Positions 21,828 through 33,406 of a DNA stretch of 64,000 nucleotides are shown in pieces. This stretch comes from Evernia prunastri (lineage: Eukaryota > Ascomycota > Lecanoromycetes > Lecanorales > Parmeliaceae). A program made the translations under genes and the position numbers. Under the pieces are notes generated by a model. It had not been told where the DNA came from. It was given only the letters and a program-made list of their open reading frames with translations, and made no database searches. The number at the start of each line of letters is the position of its first letter. Position 1 is the first letter of the stretch. The stretch covers positions 62,001 to 126,000 of the forward strand of contig NKYR01000018.1 of NCBI GenBank assembly GCA_003184365.1, read 5' to 3'.

Positions 21828-22746
21828 CGACTTCGACGACAATGAGCTCGAACGATAAACGGACGGATTGCTGTGACCGGTCCTTGGCTTCGGGGCGCGT
21901 GCCTCATATGCCGACGCTTCTTGACATTCACCTTCTCCTGGCTTACGACAGCGGGGGTCTCTTTGCTATTTGAGCGAGCGATTTCGCTAATGTCTTTTTT
22001 TTTTTTTTTTTGGCCGCATGGCAGGCGTCACAAGCAAGCGTTGAATGATCGGAAATGAAAGGGAACCCAGTGAAAAAGCCAGACGCATGCTGCGAATGCT
22101 GTACATATTGAAGATGCTCGCTATACCGTTACAAGACACCTAACTCTGCAAACCACACTCTTGGCTTGGCTGTGGGTCAATGCGCAAAGAGTATTTGAAG
22201 ATCCTCGAGGATTCACACGTCTTTTCTGTGCTTACAGCATAGGATGACGACGGCCTATGGTGTGTGTCCAACCCGCAGAAGAGCGATATATCCCCCCCCC
22301 ACAAATGATCTCCAAGTTTGGTTCTCTGCGGTTCGATGCGGATTGACAAAACGCAAGTCACATGCTCCGTGGCGCGGATTCCGCGTCCTTTCAGGCGCTC
22401 TGCCTGTCTGTCTGTGTCTCGCTTGAGTTTTAAGGGGAGAAGGTGAGAGATGGGGCACACTTCAAAACTACATACATGGTAATTGAAAAGGTTCAAGTTC
22501 GTTGGAAGGATTTGAGAGGAAGGCAAAAAAGTCGCGAGCCAGATCCTCGCCCTCGTATCAAGCAAGCATGGTTGGTGACATGGAACCATGGGGACTCTCG
22601 AACCGGTATTTAACTATCAAAGGGGTATATATATAGTAGATCAAGCTAGCGAAATCTCAAGATCACCAACCAAGCCACTTGAGTAAAGTGCTCCGTAGCA
22701 CAATATCCAAATAGCCTTTCTTCTTCACAGCTTGTTCCCAAACCCT
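21828..22746. other. Convergent intergenic region with poly-T tract
   Basis: About 0.9 kb of 3' flanks of the kinase (+) and F-box (-) genes. It holds a T homopolymer near 21996-22011 and a C run near 22292-22300. No gene. Confidence 0.5.
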
Positions 22747-24747
22747 CTAAAAGAAGTCTAGCAAATTAACCCTGCGATACCTCGGCCTCTCTGTATGTCT
22801 TATTGATTTCGGAGTCAGCATGTCTTTTGGGGGGGGGTCAGGTATGAGCTGTTGGACATGTTACGAGAGTGCTTGACTCCAGCAGCAGGTCTTCCAGCTG
22901 AAAATGCAACCGCATCAGGCAGGAATGGCACAGAAAGGATAACTCACTGCCACCGCTTATAGCCCCCCGGATGACTCGCATTCCACCAACCTCTGCACGG
23001 ATCCTTGAACGCCATTTCATCCCTAGCACTGACCACATCCGGAAAATCGATCCATGCCTGATCGCTCCCCGGCACATCGGGCTCGAGACTGTAATCAATC
23101 TTGGACCCAATCTCGCCAATGAAACCGTTGAGGTCGAATATCTCGTGTACGAGGTCGTCTTCTTGCACGACGACTTTGAATTGCACGGTGTTCCATGCCT
23201 CTTCGAGTCTTTGCTGGGCGGCTCGGCGGGAGGTGAGAAGGCTATCGGGCGCCATGGTGTGGGCATTGTTTATGCTGTTCCAGTCGCCTGGCAGCTCAAT
23301 CTGGGCTCTGGGTTTGCAGAGAGCCTGTAGCAGTCCGAGGTGATCCGAGGGAGCTCTTATGGTACGGAGACATGGGAAGCCCTTTGCCTTGATAGAATTT
23401 GCTAGATTTACGTTCGCAGAACCGGGTACGATTATTTCCCAGTGGAGAAACTCTAGCAGGTGAGATGCAATGATCGGCTGCACGGCTATTTCTCCTTCAG
23501 CAACCTCGGGTGAGGAGTCTTGAACCAATGTGAAGCGTTTAAGGTTCTTCAGGTGGAGTAGCAGGTTCGAGATGGCGGATATGTACATGATATCTAGGTT
23601 GATCAATGAGAGATTGCGAAGAAAAAACGCGTTTGCGGTACGCGAAAATTCCGAAAGACCCCAGAATGTGACTCCTTCGAGATCCTGGAGACGCAGAGAA
23701 TGAAGCGCTGGCAAATAGTGCAGAGTGTTATCGTCAAAATCGTCCATGTCGAAACTGGAAACACACAAGTGCTTCAGAGCTGGCAGTCGATGCAATATTC
23801 CTGGTCCTTGCACTCTCCGCGGATCTCCTTGGTTCTTAACATTAATGAATATGTCCTTTTCTAAGATTCCAAGGCCTGGCGAGTGAAGAAACAAGGTTGT
23901 CAGCGAAGTCCAAGCATGATGGAAGAAGACAAAGGACTCCTTCTGTTCCAGATCCATCAAGCCAGGAGCCAATTGCTTCTGACTTCTTTGGGTTATGGCG
24001 GCGTTTTCTCCGATCAACCACAGTTGCTCTTTCAATTTCCTTCGAGTTGACAGGGCATGAGTCAACCTATCGAACTCGTGACCATAGACAGGGTAGAAGC
24101 CGACTAGTCTCTCCAAGTTGGGACAGGCCATGACTAGTGATGCCACTATATTGATGGTGTCGTTTCTCAAAGGGTCTCCCTCCGCTTGAAGGCGAGGGAC
24201 CTTAAGCTCGCGCACATGCTGCGCAAGGACCTTTCGTTCCCTTAGCGTCCGTCTTAATAGTTTTAGCCGTACTCCGTTCTTCATCTTATATTTCTTCATC
24301 ATCTCCTTAGAGTCGGGTCCCACGATATGTATACAATCATAACTATGAATGGATTAGCCGCATGTTCCTGTCACCTCTGATGGCGGGCAATCGGGCTCAC
24401 AGCCGCTTGACTACAGCTTTATCCCACGCTCTGCTGGTCAAAGCAAGAGAACACAGATCCCGAAGATGACATGTCTGGCAGCTTTGCGACACTGGATCCT
24501 CGTGGATTATTCGCAGCTGTTGTAACATGCAGTCGTGAATCTCTGGCGGCAGACCTTGAAACATTGGTCGGCGAGTTGTATTAGAACGTGATGGTGATTG
24601 GCTAAAATTAGGTGACGGTCTCGAGATCAGTGACACTGGGGTGCTGGGGGCGGTAGAGTATGTGGAGTTGGTAGCGGAAGACCCAATGCTTGTGGCCATG
24701 CTTGTGACAGAGGAAATTGAGAGTCTCGGAGATTGAAAGAGGTCCAT
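22747..24747 (-). CDS. F-box protein with leucine-rich-repeat-like body
   Basis: Likely substrate adaptor of an SCF ubiquitin ligase. Exons on the minus strand: 24747-24401, 24342-22948 and a short terminal exon 22798-22747, giving 597 aa. Residues 1-60 are Ser/Thr/Pro-rich. A degenerate F-box follows (MFQGLPPEIHDCMLQQL, then CHLRDLCSLALTSRAWDKAVVKRL). The body carries irregular leucine-rich segments (LPALKHLCVSSFDMDDF, LPALHSLRLQDLEGVTFWGL, LLLHLKNLKRFTLVQ). If the terminal intron is not removed, translation stops at 22944 right after KRWQ (581 aa). Splicing adds a 16-residue tail beginning at H after KRWQ. I favour splicing, because this intron matches an aquaporin intron from its first base. 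Confidence 0.85.
22799..22947 (-). repeat. Introner-like intron copy (F-box terminal intron, 149 nt)
   Basis: Starts GTGAGTTATCCTTTC and ends GCTGACTCCGAAATCAATAAG. The first 34 nt match the first intron of the aquaporin gene at about 25 of 34 positions without gaps, mostly C/T differences. Near the 3' end ACATGCTGACTCC is identical in the two. The 15-base word GCTGACTCCGAAATC is shared with two further introns. Confidence 0.75.
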
Positions 24748-26595
24748 GTCTGCATCTTGGACATCTGATGAGAAGGAGGTCCTTGGTAGCGGGATTGGTA
24801 GGCTCTGAGCTTTCCATGCCCCCAGGGGCGGGGCAGACCTGAATTGTTGCTGGTCAGCTTATGAGAAAGTGTCAAGTGGATCAAGGGGTTGCCAACCTTG
24901 GCGACAAAGCATCGTCAGGTGCAAGACGATCCTTGTGTTCCAAGTAGGTATCCATTCCCGTTGATTGACCCCATATACATGGATGAGGTTGTTGCAAAGA
25001 GTAGAAGAGACAGGACCTGCTGCAGCATATGCGAGGGATACTGGAATGATAGCTATGTGTATGTGATTTAATTGAATAAAATAGGAAGAAGGGGAAGGAG
25101 GTGTATGAGTGACAAGAGTTAGAAGAGTAAGAAGAGGGAAATTGACGACGATTTTGGGATTAATATTGATTGATAGTGGAGGATCAGGAGGTTGACGCCA
25201 CAGTTTGTGCACCAGCCACAGTATATGCTCAGGGAGATCGACAAACCGGGTCAGCGAGCTGCAGCTAGGTACTATTGAAGTTAGGCTTGGTGGCTCAGCG
25301 GATGATCATCTTCATGAGTGATCCTTGGCTTCCCGGTTCGTCGGCTCGGTTGGCAGAGAGAGGACATAAACAAAGCACGTGAGTATCGCTTGCTACCTAC
25401 ATCTTTCTGTTGCATAAGTATGCCAACGATAACAATTTAATACTTTGCGCCTTTCCGCCGGAACTTGGGCTTCCTCAACATGACTTGCTTGCACTACACT
25501 TCCGCGGTCAGTAATACATGTCCGAGAGGGCATATTCAGCCTGTGAGCATCTCGAAAGGTTCAAGACCCCCAAGGCATGCGTCAAGTCTCATGTTTTGCT
25601 CCTAAATAGAGAACATGAGAGGAGAAGATACGTAGTCAAGCTTCATAACAAACAAATATCAAATTCTCCAACTTGAGCCTCCTCCCACTCGCCTTTTCTA
25701 TTGGTCCAGGAAATACGCTTGACGCCTGCGAGCTATTCAATGCCTTTAATGTGCATTGGTAACAAAGGTGGAACAGGGTACCTCTTTACTCGCTAACTTG
25801 GCAAAGCCCGGATTGAACAAGTCTGGAAAATGTCTTCTTTTACCCCGAACACCCCAAGTTCGTTATGCGGCAACCTTATAGGGGAGTAGTCGACAGCTGG
25901 TGTGGACTTGATATGTTGTACGGCTCCAAAGGGTCGGCAGCCGGCTTCCAATCACAATTCTTATCTTTCCAGCTCAGTCTTAGAACTCATAGGTGCGAGT
26001 CTTTGATTCGACGAGCCTTGTGGGAAAAGGATAGTCGGGAATGGTTCATGGTAGCATTAAGCCGATGAGACCGGTCCACTAATTGTACTTTTCTGTCATT
26101 GGAGGCTTATTTCAACGGCCTACATTTGGTCTACAGTTGTGGTTCGAAGCCTCCGCTTGATGTTCCTATGGCAGAGGCTCACACTACTGGCCTACATCGA
26201 TATTCTGTAGGCTTAGCTTCGCATCTTTCTACAGGTCATTAATCTGGCTCTGAACAGCGTTGTCATTTAGAAGTGAAATGTTATGGCAACTATTGGTTTC
26301 ATGCCGGCAGTGAGTGTGGACCTAATTGTCGTGGTGAGTGCAGTAAGGCTACCTCTTGCGGTCTTTTAAAGGATAGGTACTGTAGAATGTTAGCTTAAGT
26401 CCGTCTTCTATGAGTGCCAAGAGCCGCCAAGACCTTTCCGGACCATCAACAATGTCTCCTGGTCGTCAAAGGCCCTCCTTCACCTTGAGGGTAGCTCAAA
26501 CCGAACTTTTATTATCATATAGCAGAGTGCACACTGGCAAACAGATCCCGTAATCCATTATCTGGGTTTTCAATATCTCCATCTCACTCACCGTC
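24748..26595. promoter_or_regulatory. Divergent intergenic region, F-box / cyclin
   Basis: About 1.85 kb with no supported gene. Short frames at 24859-25212 (-) and 25865-26068 (+) are featureless. It should hold both promoters. Confidence 0.45.
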
Positions 26596-27906
26596 ATGCC
26601 TACCGCAACGGAAAGCTCTCAATCGCTGCAAACTCCTGCTCTCCCCAGCGAGATCCTCATGGTCGCCGAGACACAATGGCTCTTCACCGAAGCGGAGCTT
26701 TTACGTACACCTTCAATTCTCGACGGCTTAACCCCAGAAAAAGAACGCGAAAATCGAAGCAAGGGCGTGAACTTTATCCTTCAAGTTGGTATAATGCTCA
26801 AGCTACCTCAAATCACTCTTGCAACAGCTTCCGTCTTTCTTCACCGTTTCTATATGCGGCATTCAATGCAGACATATCATTATTACTCCATGGCCGCGAC
26901 ATGTCTATTTCTGGCCTACAAGGTCGAAGAATGTGTCCGAAAGATGAGAGAATTGGTAGTGGCATGTGTAAGAGTAGCGCAGAAGGATCCTCACAAGAAT
27001 GTGGACGAACAAGACAAAGAATACTGGCGGTGGAGAGACAACATTCTACAATATGAGGATCTACTGCTTGAGGCCATCTGCTTTGATCTAAGCCTGGAGC
27101 CCCCTTACAAGACGCTTTTCGACCTTCTCCTGCAGTTCGAGCAAGGAGACAACAAGAGGTTGAGAAATGCTGCCTGGGCTTTTGTCAACGACAGCTGCCT
27201 TACCACACTGTGTCTGCTCTTCCCCAGCAGAACGATCGCCGCAAGCGCACTTTACGCGGCCGCAAAACACTGCGATGTCGCTTTCCCGGACGACACGAGA
27301 GGAAGACCGTGGTGGGAAGTCATTGATGTTGACGTAGGCAGTATTCGGAGAGCGTGCAATTACATGGCTAGTATCTACGAAAGCGGCCCGACAAAAGCGG
27401 GCAAAGCGAGCGGAATATATGAGCGAACGCCGGAAAATGGGGACGAGCGGGAAGACAAGACACGGCGCGTGGGGCTGAAGGCCGAGGAGGGTCGAAGTTC
27501 CAGCGGTAGTAACGACGGCCTCGTTTCTCCCGTGATCGATTCGCCAGTGGACAGTCAAGTGGGAGCCAAACGAGGACGCGAAGAAGGAGAAGAGGCGGAA
27601 ACGGTGCAGGGAACATCCGTGAACGGTGCGAGTCATGAAGCGAACGGGACCGTCATAGACCGAGAGGGCTCCAGAAAGAGGCAGAAAGTCGAAGAGGGAC
27701 CCCCTCAGAACGGCTTTGCTCCACCACAGGGGCAAGCACCCATTCCACATCGCCCCACCACTGCTCCACACACGGAGCAGCCAGCAGGCGCAGCTCCATC
27801 TGATAGCGCAGCTGCTACACTCGCGGGAGATGCGATGGTCGGGGGTGGCTTGGAGAGCCCTAACCTGGGAGAAGATGGCAGCGAGGAAGGTGAAGTGGAG
27901 GCATGA
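26596..27906 (+). CDS. C-type cyclin (K/T family, Pch1-like)
   Basis: Intronless 436-aa cyclin of the transcriptional group that partners CDK9/CDK12-type kinases acting on the RNA polymerase II C-terminal domain. The first cyclin fold covers about residues 25-165: QWLFTEAELLRTPSILDGLTPEKERENRSKGVNFI is the characteristic start, followed by LPQITLATASVFLHRFYMR and MAATCLFLAYKVEECVRKM. The second covers about 170-270 (LLEAICFDLSLEPPYKTL, SRTIAASALYAAAKH). The C-terminal 165 residues are disordered, rich in Glu, Gly, Pro and Ser, with a basic SRKRQKVEEG patch that may be a nuclear localisation signal. Choosing between the Pch1/T and K subfamilies needs a tree. Confidence 0.92.
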   Translation: MPTATESSQSLQTPALPSEILMVAETQWLFTEAELLRTPSILDGLTPEKERENRSKGVNFILQVGIMLKLPQITLATASVFLHRFYMRHSMQTYHYYSMAATCLFLAYKVEECVRKMRELVVACVRVAQKDPHKNVDEQDKEYWRWRDNILQYEDLLLEAICFDLSLEPPYKTLFDLLLQFEQGDNKRLRNAAWAFVNDSCLTTLCLLFPSRTIAASALYAAAKHCDVAFPDDTRGRPWWEVIDVDVGSIRRACNYMASIYESGPTKAGKASGIYERTPENGDEREDKTRRVGLKAEEGRSSSGSNDGLVSPVIDSPVDSQVGAKRGREEGEEAETVQGTSVNGASHEANGTVIDREGSRKRQKVEEGPPQNGFAPPQGQAPIPHRPTTAPHTEQPAGAAPSDSAAATLAGDAMVGGGLESPNLGEDGSEEGEVEA

Positions 27907-28655
27907 TGCACACCGTGATAGGGATTAGGGACGGCCGCAGTGTTTCCACGAGTTCGATGTGCTATTTAGATACCCAATGCTCCGGCAGCTTCAGGTACTC
28001 CTGAAATTCTTGGTTACTTATTAATACAGCCGTTGCTTTAGCAGTGGATACCTTGTAAACCTTTCAAATGCTCGGTGGTGCAATTTCTAACACCCAGGCC
28101 TTCTACAAGTAATCATTCGCTCTGCCCAATTCTTCCCTGTTATGCACAGATTCAAATACGCGAATACTCGGGCACAGGTTTGCAGGAGCTCTTTTTTGTT
28201 GAGATTTTCTCATCTATCCTAATTCGGACTAAACGGTTATGGTGCTGGGCAACTTAATTTCCACCCTTCCGCAAGACCATGACCCCCCCTAAACAGTCAC
28301 CTTCATGCACACTCATCGAATTACTCGCATGTAAAGCTGGCGGCATAAACTGCTAGGACGCTCGACCTCGCCAAACATCCTCATCGAGTGAAGCGCCACG
28401 TAGTGTCGTTGTAGAAAACCAGATGTTGTAGCATTAATGACAACAGGCCACCTCGAGGAAGTAATTGGATCTGTGAAGAGAAAGAATTGAGCCTCTCAAT
28501 ATTGAAAGCTCCTTCGACTGCATCTTTTTCAGATATCATTCTGCAGAGAGATCATGGAAATTGGCTGACAATGCAAGCTGATCCGAGAGGATAGTGTGCG
28601 GAAAAGGGGGGTGAGTACCGTCAGCCATCATTCAAGGCATCCGAACCTTGCACAA
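27907..28655. other. Convergent intergenic region
   Basis: About 750 nt between the cyclin (+) and TFIIB (-) stop codons. No gene or repeat seen. Confidence 0.5.
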
Positions 28656-29758
28656 CTAAGCAGCAGGCAATGCAGCGAGATCGCCCTTGCCCTCACCGAG
28701 CCATTCGGAGTCGATCAGCTGCTCACGCATGGGATACATGAGCTTGTACGCGGTACGGATAGTCCCGTCACTGACGCCTGCTACTCCGGATATCTCCTTA
28801 GGAGACTTTGGCTGACCCATAAGGTGCGAGGCAGTGTAAATGCACGCGGCTGCAATCGAGAGCGGAGAGCGGCCGGCGAGGGAACCGACTTTGTCAGCCT
28901 TCTCCGCGATGTTCTGAGAAATAATAGTGATCCGGAAGTTGAGACCAAGCTGGTTGCAGAAGCGATTGCAAAGCGCTTTGGGATCAACGGATTGTTTAGC
29001 AACGTAATCGTCCTCGGTGTTGACGAGTTCTTATACGTCAATGTCAGCAAGGCATAATGAATCAGCTGACCTACCAATAAAGACTTACCGCCAGCCTCTT
29101 CTGCCAAGACCTTCTTCTTTCTGTTCTCCGAATCGAAGAACTTCTCGAGAGCCTTGAAAATCCTTCCAATCTCCGCTTTGGAGACTTTGGTTAGAGCAAA
29201 TATCTCTTTGAAGGTTCGAGGCACACCCAACTGGCGGCAGGCAATGAAGAGGCAGCCAGCAATAATTGTGTCCTGGGACTTGCCTTTGAAGGCTTTGGCA
29301 TCATCAACTTTCTTGAACAGATGTTTCGCATAATTTGCGACATTCGGAGGTATGCTGATGGAGTCACAGAAGGCGCCAAGCTCCTTGTAAGCAGCCAAAA
29401 GAGTCTTGGTACTCTTGTCATGAGTAGCCTTGTTCTGAGCTCGATGTAGATCGCGGCTTCGACCATTAACACCATCGTTGAAGGCGATAGAGGTCTGCAG
29501 CTGAGAGCCGTTCAAGAGCGGGTTCGCCCCATCTCCAACACGAGAAGGATCATCGTTTCCTTGATCATCATTCGAAAACGTTCGCCACTCAGAGCGAGTA
29601 TCGACGATTCTGTCACCAAGGACTAAGCCACAAGATCCGCAAACCATATCACCAGATGAGAACTCTTCTTTTAGGTTGGGAGGGAACTCTTTGCACTCGG
29701 GACAGATCATCGTATTGTTGAGGTTCTCCTTCCATGCATCTTGAGATCCGTTGGCCAT
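28656..29758 (-). CDS. SUA7: Transcription initiation factor IIB (TFIIB)
   Basis: General factor that bridges TBP and RNA polymerase II at promoters. Exons 29758-29089 and 29029-28656 give 347 aa, the usual size. The N-terminal zinc ribbon shows CPEC ... CGSC (MICPECKEFPPNLKEEFSSGDMVCGSCGLVLGDRIVDTRSEWRTF), followed directly by the B-reader/linker. Two cyclin-like repeats follow; the second contains GRSPLSIAAACIYTASHLMGQPKSPKEISGVAGVSDGTIR. The single 59-nt intron joins EEAGG to ELVNTEDDYVAKQS. The same frame is open further upstream to 29986, but the ATG at 29758 gives the conserved start (MANGSQDAWKENLN). Confidence 0.96.
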
Positions 29759-30335
29759 CTTGGACGCAAGCACCTTGGAGGTGAACGCTCGCTTGTCGCA
29801 CCGCTGCTTCGTCCTCTTCTTGATCCCTTTGGATGTTGCAGCGAGACTGTGTTTCGGAGCGCAACAGCGGATGAAGAGTGGAGAATACAGTTTGGCGGTT
29901 TTGAGATAGGGCGGCGAAAGTGAGTGTCGTGAGGAAATGTGTTCGGGAGTAGCTGTTCCACTGGCTGCTTTCCGACTGCCAACCAAGGCGTCCGTGAGGT
30001 TCAGAGGTTCAGAATCTCACAGATAGTCAAGAAAGCGAGGACATGCAACGGTACGACAACAAAGCTGACCGGCAACCTTGAATGATCGTGTTGTTGAAGG
30101 TCGACCAGACGGTGGCAGTGGTGCGAAGGATGGAGGAAGAAGGGTGGAAGAAGCGGTGTTCAAAGGGATGTAAGAGAAGGATGACTCAACCCTTGTCATT
30201 TCAGCCTCAATTTTTAGCGTCTAAATACGGTAGCCTCATTGAGTTGCACTAGTTCCAAAGCTAGGAGGAAGCTCTTCAACCAAATCTCAATTATCCGACT
30301 GTTTGAGATCTGATCTGCCACTCGCAAGTGTAAAC
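29759..30335. promoter_or_regulatory. Divergent promoter region, TFIIB / ATP14
   Basis: Spacer of 577 nt between two divergent housekeeping genes. It should contain both promoters. I recognise no specific site. Confidence 0.45.
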
Positions 30336-30821
30336 ATGTTGCAATCACTCAAGACTTCGGTGAGTTCAATTGGTGTACAGTATGTCTCCGCTTGCTTTGC
30401 TAAGTTATTGAAGCGCCTTCCACTCGCCCGCATTGCACGGCCTCAAGCTGTCCTCCACCGCAGAACATTCGTCGCACCTACTGCAGCACTACGAGGTTCG
30501 TCAAAATACCACTACTTCTCCAACGATGTCTGACCAATTGTGTTTTGTAAAGCCGATCTTGTCCAAGACCTTTACCTCAGAGAATTGAAGGGCTATAAGC
30601 CCCCTCCAGTCAAAGCTTCAGACTCGGAAGGACATGTACAAAAGTTCTCGCCTCCAAAAGCTCCTCGATCTCCTGAAGAAAGTGACATTGCGAATGATCT
30701 GAAGGCCTATGAGGACCAGCAGGTTGAAATCGAGGGACAGGCGGCCGGGGGAGAAGCTTCAGCTACGGAAAAGGATTGGTTCGAGGAGGAAGAGGAGGAA
30801 GAAGCGCATGCTGCTCATTAA
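30336..30821 (+). CDS. ATP14: Mitochondrial ATP synthase subunit H (Atp14)
   Basis: Fungal-specific peripheral-stalk subunit of F1Fo ATP synthase. Exons 30336-30359, 30414-30495 and 30553-30821 encode 124 aa. The first ~33 residues are Arg-rich and amphipathic, with no acidic residue (MLQSLKTSRLPLARIARPQAVLHRR), as expected of a mitochondrial presequence. The mature part starts near ADLVQDLYLRELKGYKPPPVKASDSEGHVQKF, the hallmark of the family, and ends in a strongly acidic tail (WFEEEEEEEAHAAH). The first exon is only 24 nt long. Confidence 0.92.
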
Positions 30822-31609
30822 GTGTACACTGTCCAAGGCTTGGGCGAGCATACTTTTAGAGGTCCTCTTAGACGATGTCGTTCAGCAAGGCTAAGCTCTG
30901 GCTTACGTCGAGCAATACCATCGACAGGCTGGCTTTGGTGTTGTTGTCTAGATTCTGGCGTGCTAAGAATTGGTGCATTTGACCTGTGCATCCCATATCT
31001 CCATTTATGAGTGGAGTAGACACGAAAATCCACCGTGAATACCTTGCCTCGCAAGTAATGGAAAGCGTGCCCCTAGTCTATTCAAACGCCAATACATGCT
31101 GCTCCTCTGTAAACAGCGAAGCCACAATTCGTCAATAAAGATGGATATTTTTCTACATAAAATGCAGACTGAATGATACTCATTGTAACATTTCAAGGAC
31201 ACCTGCGTTGGATGTGCATATTCTAGCTTTGGCGAGCCGGATAATGTGGAATCTCCTGTCAAAAGGCATCGCTGACTTTGCCACACTCCGATCAAACCAT
31301 GGTATACGAGTTTCGATTTAACTCTCTCCTTCCTCTTCATAAATACTACCAACAACAAATGTCTGGTCTACCTTACTTGCAGATACTTATAGCTACCGTT
31401 TGGCGGGAATCTCGAAACATGGACAACTCCCCGCACTCGGCTTTGCACCCGTGTGGTATTACGTCAAGTCACGGTCTGAGCTGCCCGCTTCTGTGCCACT
31501 GCCGCATGAATGGAAACGGGAGTTGAATAGTATACTTCATGTACTCCTCTGCGTCTGCTGGCTTGCCTGTGCTTGTCTACTATACACCATCTCTGCTCAA
31601 TTCGTCAGA
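30822..31609. promoter_or_regulatory. Spacer between ATP14 and the aquaporin gene
   Basis: About 790 nt. The aquaporin frame is open upstream from a TTG at 31400, but no upstream ATG precedes 31610 in that frame. It is treated as leader. Confidence 0.45.
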
Positions 31610-33406
31610 ATGTCCCGGTCAGTGGAAACAGAGGACCATGACTGGCTGAGGAATGATCCCGCTGCAGGCGGGGGAGAGGCTAAGTCCAAGGACAACCCTT
31701 CCAATTCTGCTCTCCAGCAAGAGGGATCTCGCCGGCGAGTCGACACCATGTCTTCTGTCAGATCTTACATCGGATTAAAACCGGAAGCACCCATCGATGC
31801 GGACCATGAGGATCTTGAGCATCACGAGTTGTTGTGGAGCCGGATACGACTAGCTCTAAGAGAACCCTTTGCTGAGTTCTTTGGGACATTCATAATGGTT
31901 CTTTTTGGTGATGGTCAATTATCCTTTCCGAGCTATCTTTGCTTGATTCATGCGGCGCTTTGAATCGCAACACCTGTCAGAGGAGCGAAACATTGACAGC
32001 AGATGTCTCACGACTGATATCTCACCTGGAAAGAACATGCTGACTCCAATATCATGCAGGCTCAGTAGCTCAAGTGCTCTTAAGCGCCAGTAGTACCACT
32101 TCAACCATAGCCCCAGGCATGTCCGGGTATAATTCGCCGCCAGTGTGATTGGCGCATCGGTGCAGAAATTTGTTAACCAAGAGATCCAGATACGGGAATT
32201 ATCAGTCGATATCATGGGGGTGAGAGTTCGATTCCATGTCCCTCAACAGAAAACAATGCTGACCAAGAGGCAGATGGGGCATCGGCGTGATGTTAGGCAT
32301 CTATGTTGCAGGTGAAGATCTTCGTCGAAAGGTTCGAGATCTTTGTTGATGGAGCCTACAGGTGATTCCGGAGGATTCTTGAATCCTGCAATTACTTTTT
32401 GTTTTTGTCTCTATCGCGGACTACCCTGGCGCCGATTCCCTATCTATCTCCTCGCTCAATTCCTGGGCGGATTTGCTGGTGCGGGCGTCATATATGCCAA
32501 CTATATCAACGCCATCAACAATTACGAAGGTCATAATGTTCGGACGGTTCCACCCTCCAAAACTGCCACTGGTAGGACTTGAGATGATATCTCAACAGCT
32601 TCTGAAATAAAACTTGGCTAATACGCCGTGAAGGTGGGGTGTTCTGTACATACCCTCAGGCTTTCCTAACAAAGACAAGCCAGTTCTTCTCAGAGTTCAT
32701 TACTGCTACTATTCTTATGTTCGTCATCTTTGCTCTTAAGGATGAATCGAACCGTGGGGCGATGGGCAAGACTGGAGCTGGTCCGTTCTTCCCACTTGCC
32801 CTATTTTTCTTGATATTTGGTCTTGGTGCTTGTTTTGGATTCGAGACCGGCTATGCCATCAACCTAGCCCGTGACTTTGGCCCTCGATTGATGTCTTACG
32901 CCGTCGGTTATGGTCACGACGTTTGGTCCGCAGGAGGGTATTACTTCTGGAGTAAGTGCCATTTGAAAATTGTTTCCCCAGAATTGAGACTTGAGTTGCA
33001 TGACCCAGTCCTTAGGCTAAAATAAGCCGAATGTTCTTCGATCTTTGGCATGGTCTTCGAAGAAATGCTGATAGCAATAATATGACAGTACCAATGGTCG
33101 CCTCGTTCCTGGGCTGCACCTTCGGCGGTTTTCTCTACGACTTGTTCATTTACACTGGGCCTGAAAGCCCCATGAACAGCCCGTGGGTACGTACATTTTT
33201 GAGCCGATCCTTCGTATTTGGTACTGGATATGAGTCCTGAGACATGTTTCGGGAGCAAAGTAACATCTTCTACTCCCGAATCTGCCACGTAACTCGATCC
33301 TTTCGCTTGAAACGCAACGCTGACTCCGAAATCTCCGTAGTTAGGGCTTAAGCGATTGACTCAGCCACAGAGAGTAATAAGACAGAAGGAAAAGTCCGCC
33401 GTATAG
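31610..33406 (+). CDS. Aquaporin / aquaglyceroporin (MIP family)
   Basis: Membrane channel for water or small polyols. Eight exons: 31610-31913, 32060-32126, 32190-32219, 32274-32311, 32362-32571, 32634-32951, 33089-33186 and 33341-33406 (376 aa). A hydrophilic N-terminus of about 85 residues precedes the six-helix channel: EPFAEFFGTFIMVLFGDGSVAQVLLS (TM1), YQSISWGWGIGVMLGIYVAG (TM2), the first pore loop GGFLNPAITF, FPIYLLAQFLGGFAGAGVIYANYI, FFSEFITATILMFVIFAL, the second pore loop with NLARDFGPRL, and a last helix MVASFLGCTFGGFLYDLFIY. NPA is kept in the first loop, while NLA replaces NPA in the second. The Asp after NLAR is the usual glycerol-facilitator residue, so polyol transport is likely. 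It carries at least two introns of the repeated 140-150 nt family. Confidence 0.93.
31914..32059 (+). repeat. Introner-like intron copy (aquaporin intron 1, 146 nt)
   Basis: Starts GTCAATTATCCTTTC and ends TGCTGACTCCAATATCATGCAG. It is collinear with the F-box terminal intron at both ends. The unusual GTCAAT 5' splice site is preferred over GTGATG five bases upstream, because it keeps FGDGSVAQ and aligns gap-free with the F-box copy. Confidence 0.7.
32952..33088 (+). repeat. Possible introner-like intron copy (aquaporin intron 6, 137 nt)
   Basis: Long for this window and ending ATGCTGATAGCAATAATATGACAG, which loosely resembles the 3' end of aquaporin intron 1 (ATGCTGACTCCAATATCATGCAG). No convincing central block. 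Membership is uncertain. Confidence 0.3.
33187..33340 (+). repeat. Introner-like intron copy (aquaporin last intron, 154 nt)
   Basis: Starts GTACGTAC, has the centre TGAGACATGTTTCGGGAGC, and ends with the exact 15-base word GCTGACTCCGAAATC followed by TCCGTAG. An internal inverted repeat TTCGGGAG ... CTCCCGAA could form an 8-bp stem. Confidence 0.75.

Noticed and set aside
27088..27771. 227-codon minus-strand frame
   Set aside because: Exact antisense shadow of the K/T-type cyclin, whose protein is clearly real.
31400..31609. N-terminal extension of the aquaporin with a hydrophobic stretch
   Set aside because: It begins with TTG; the first in-frame ATG is 31610, which fits the hydrophilic N-terminus of fungal aquaporins.
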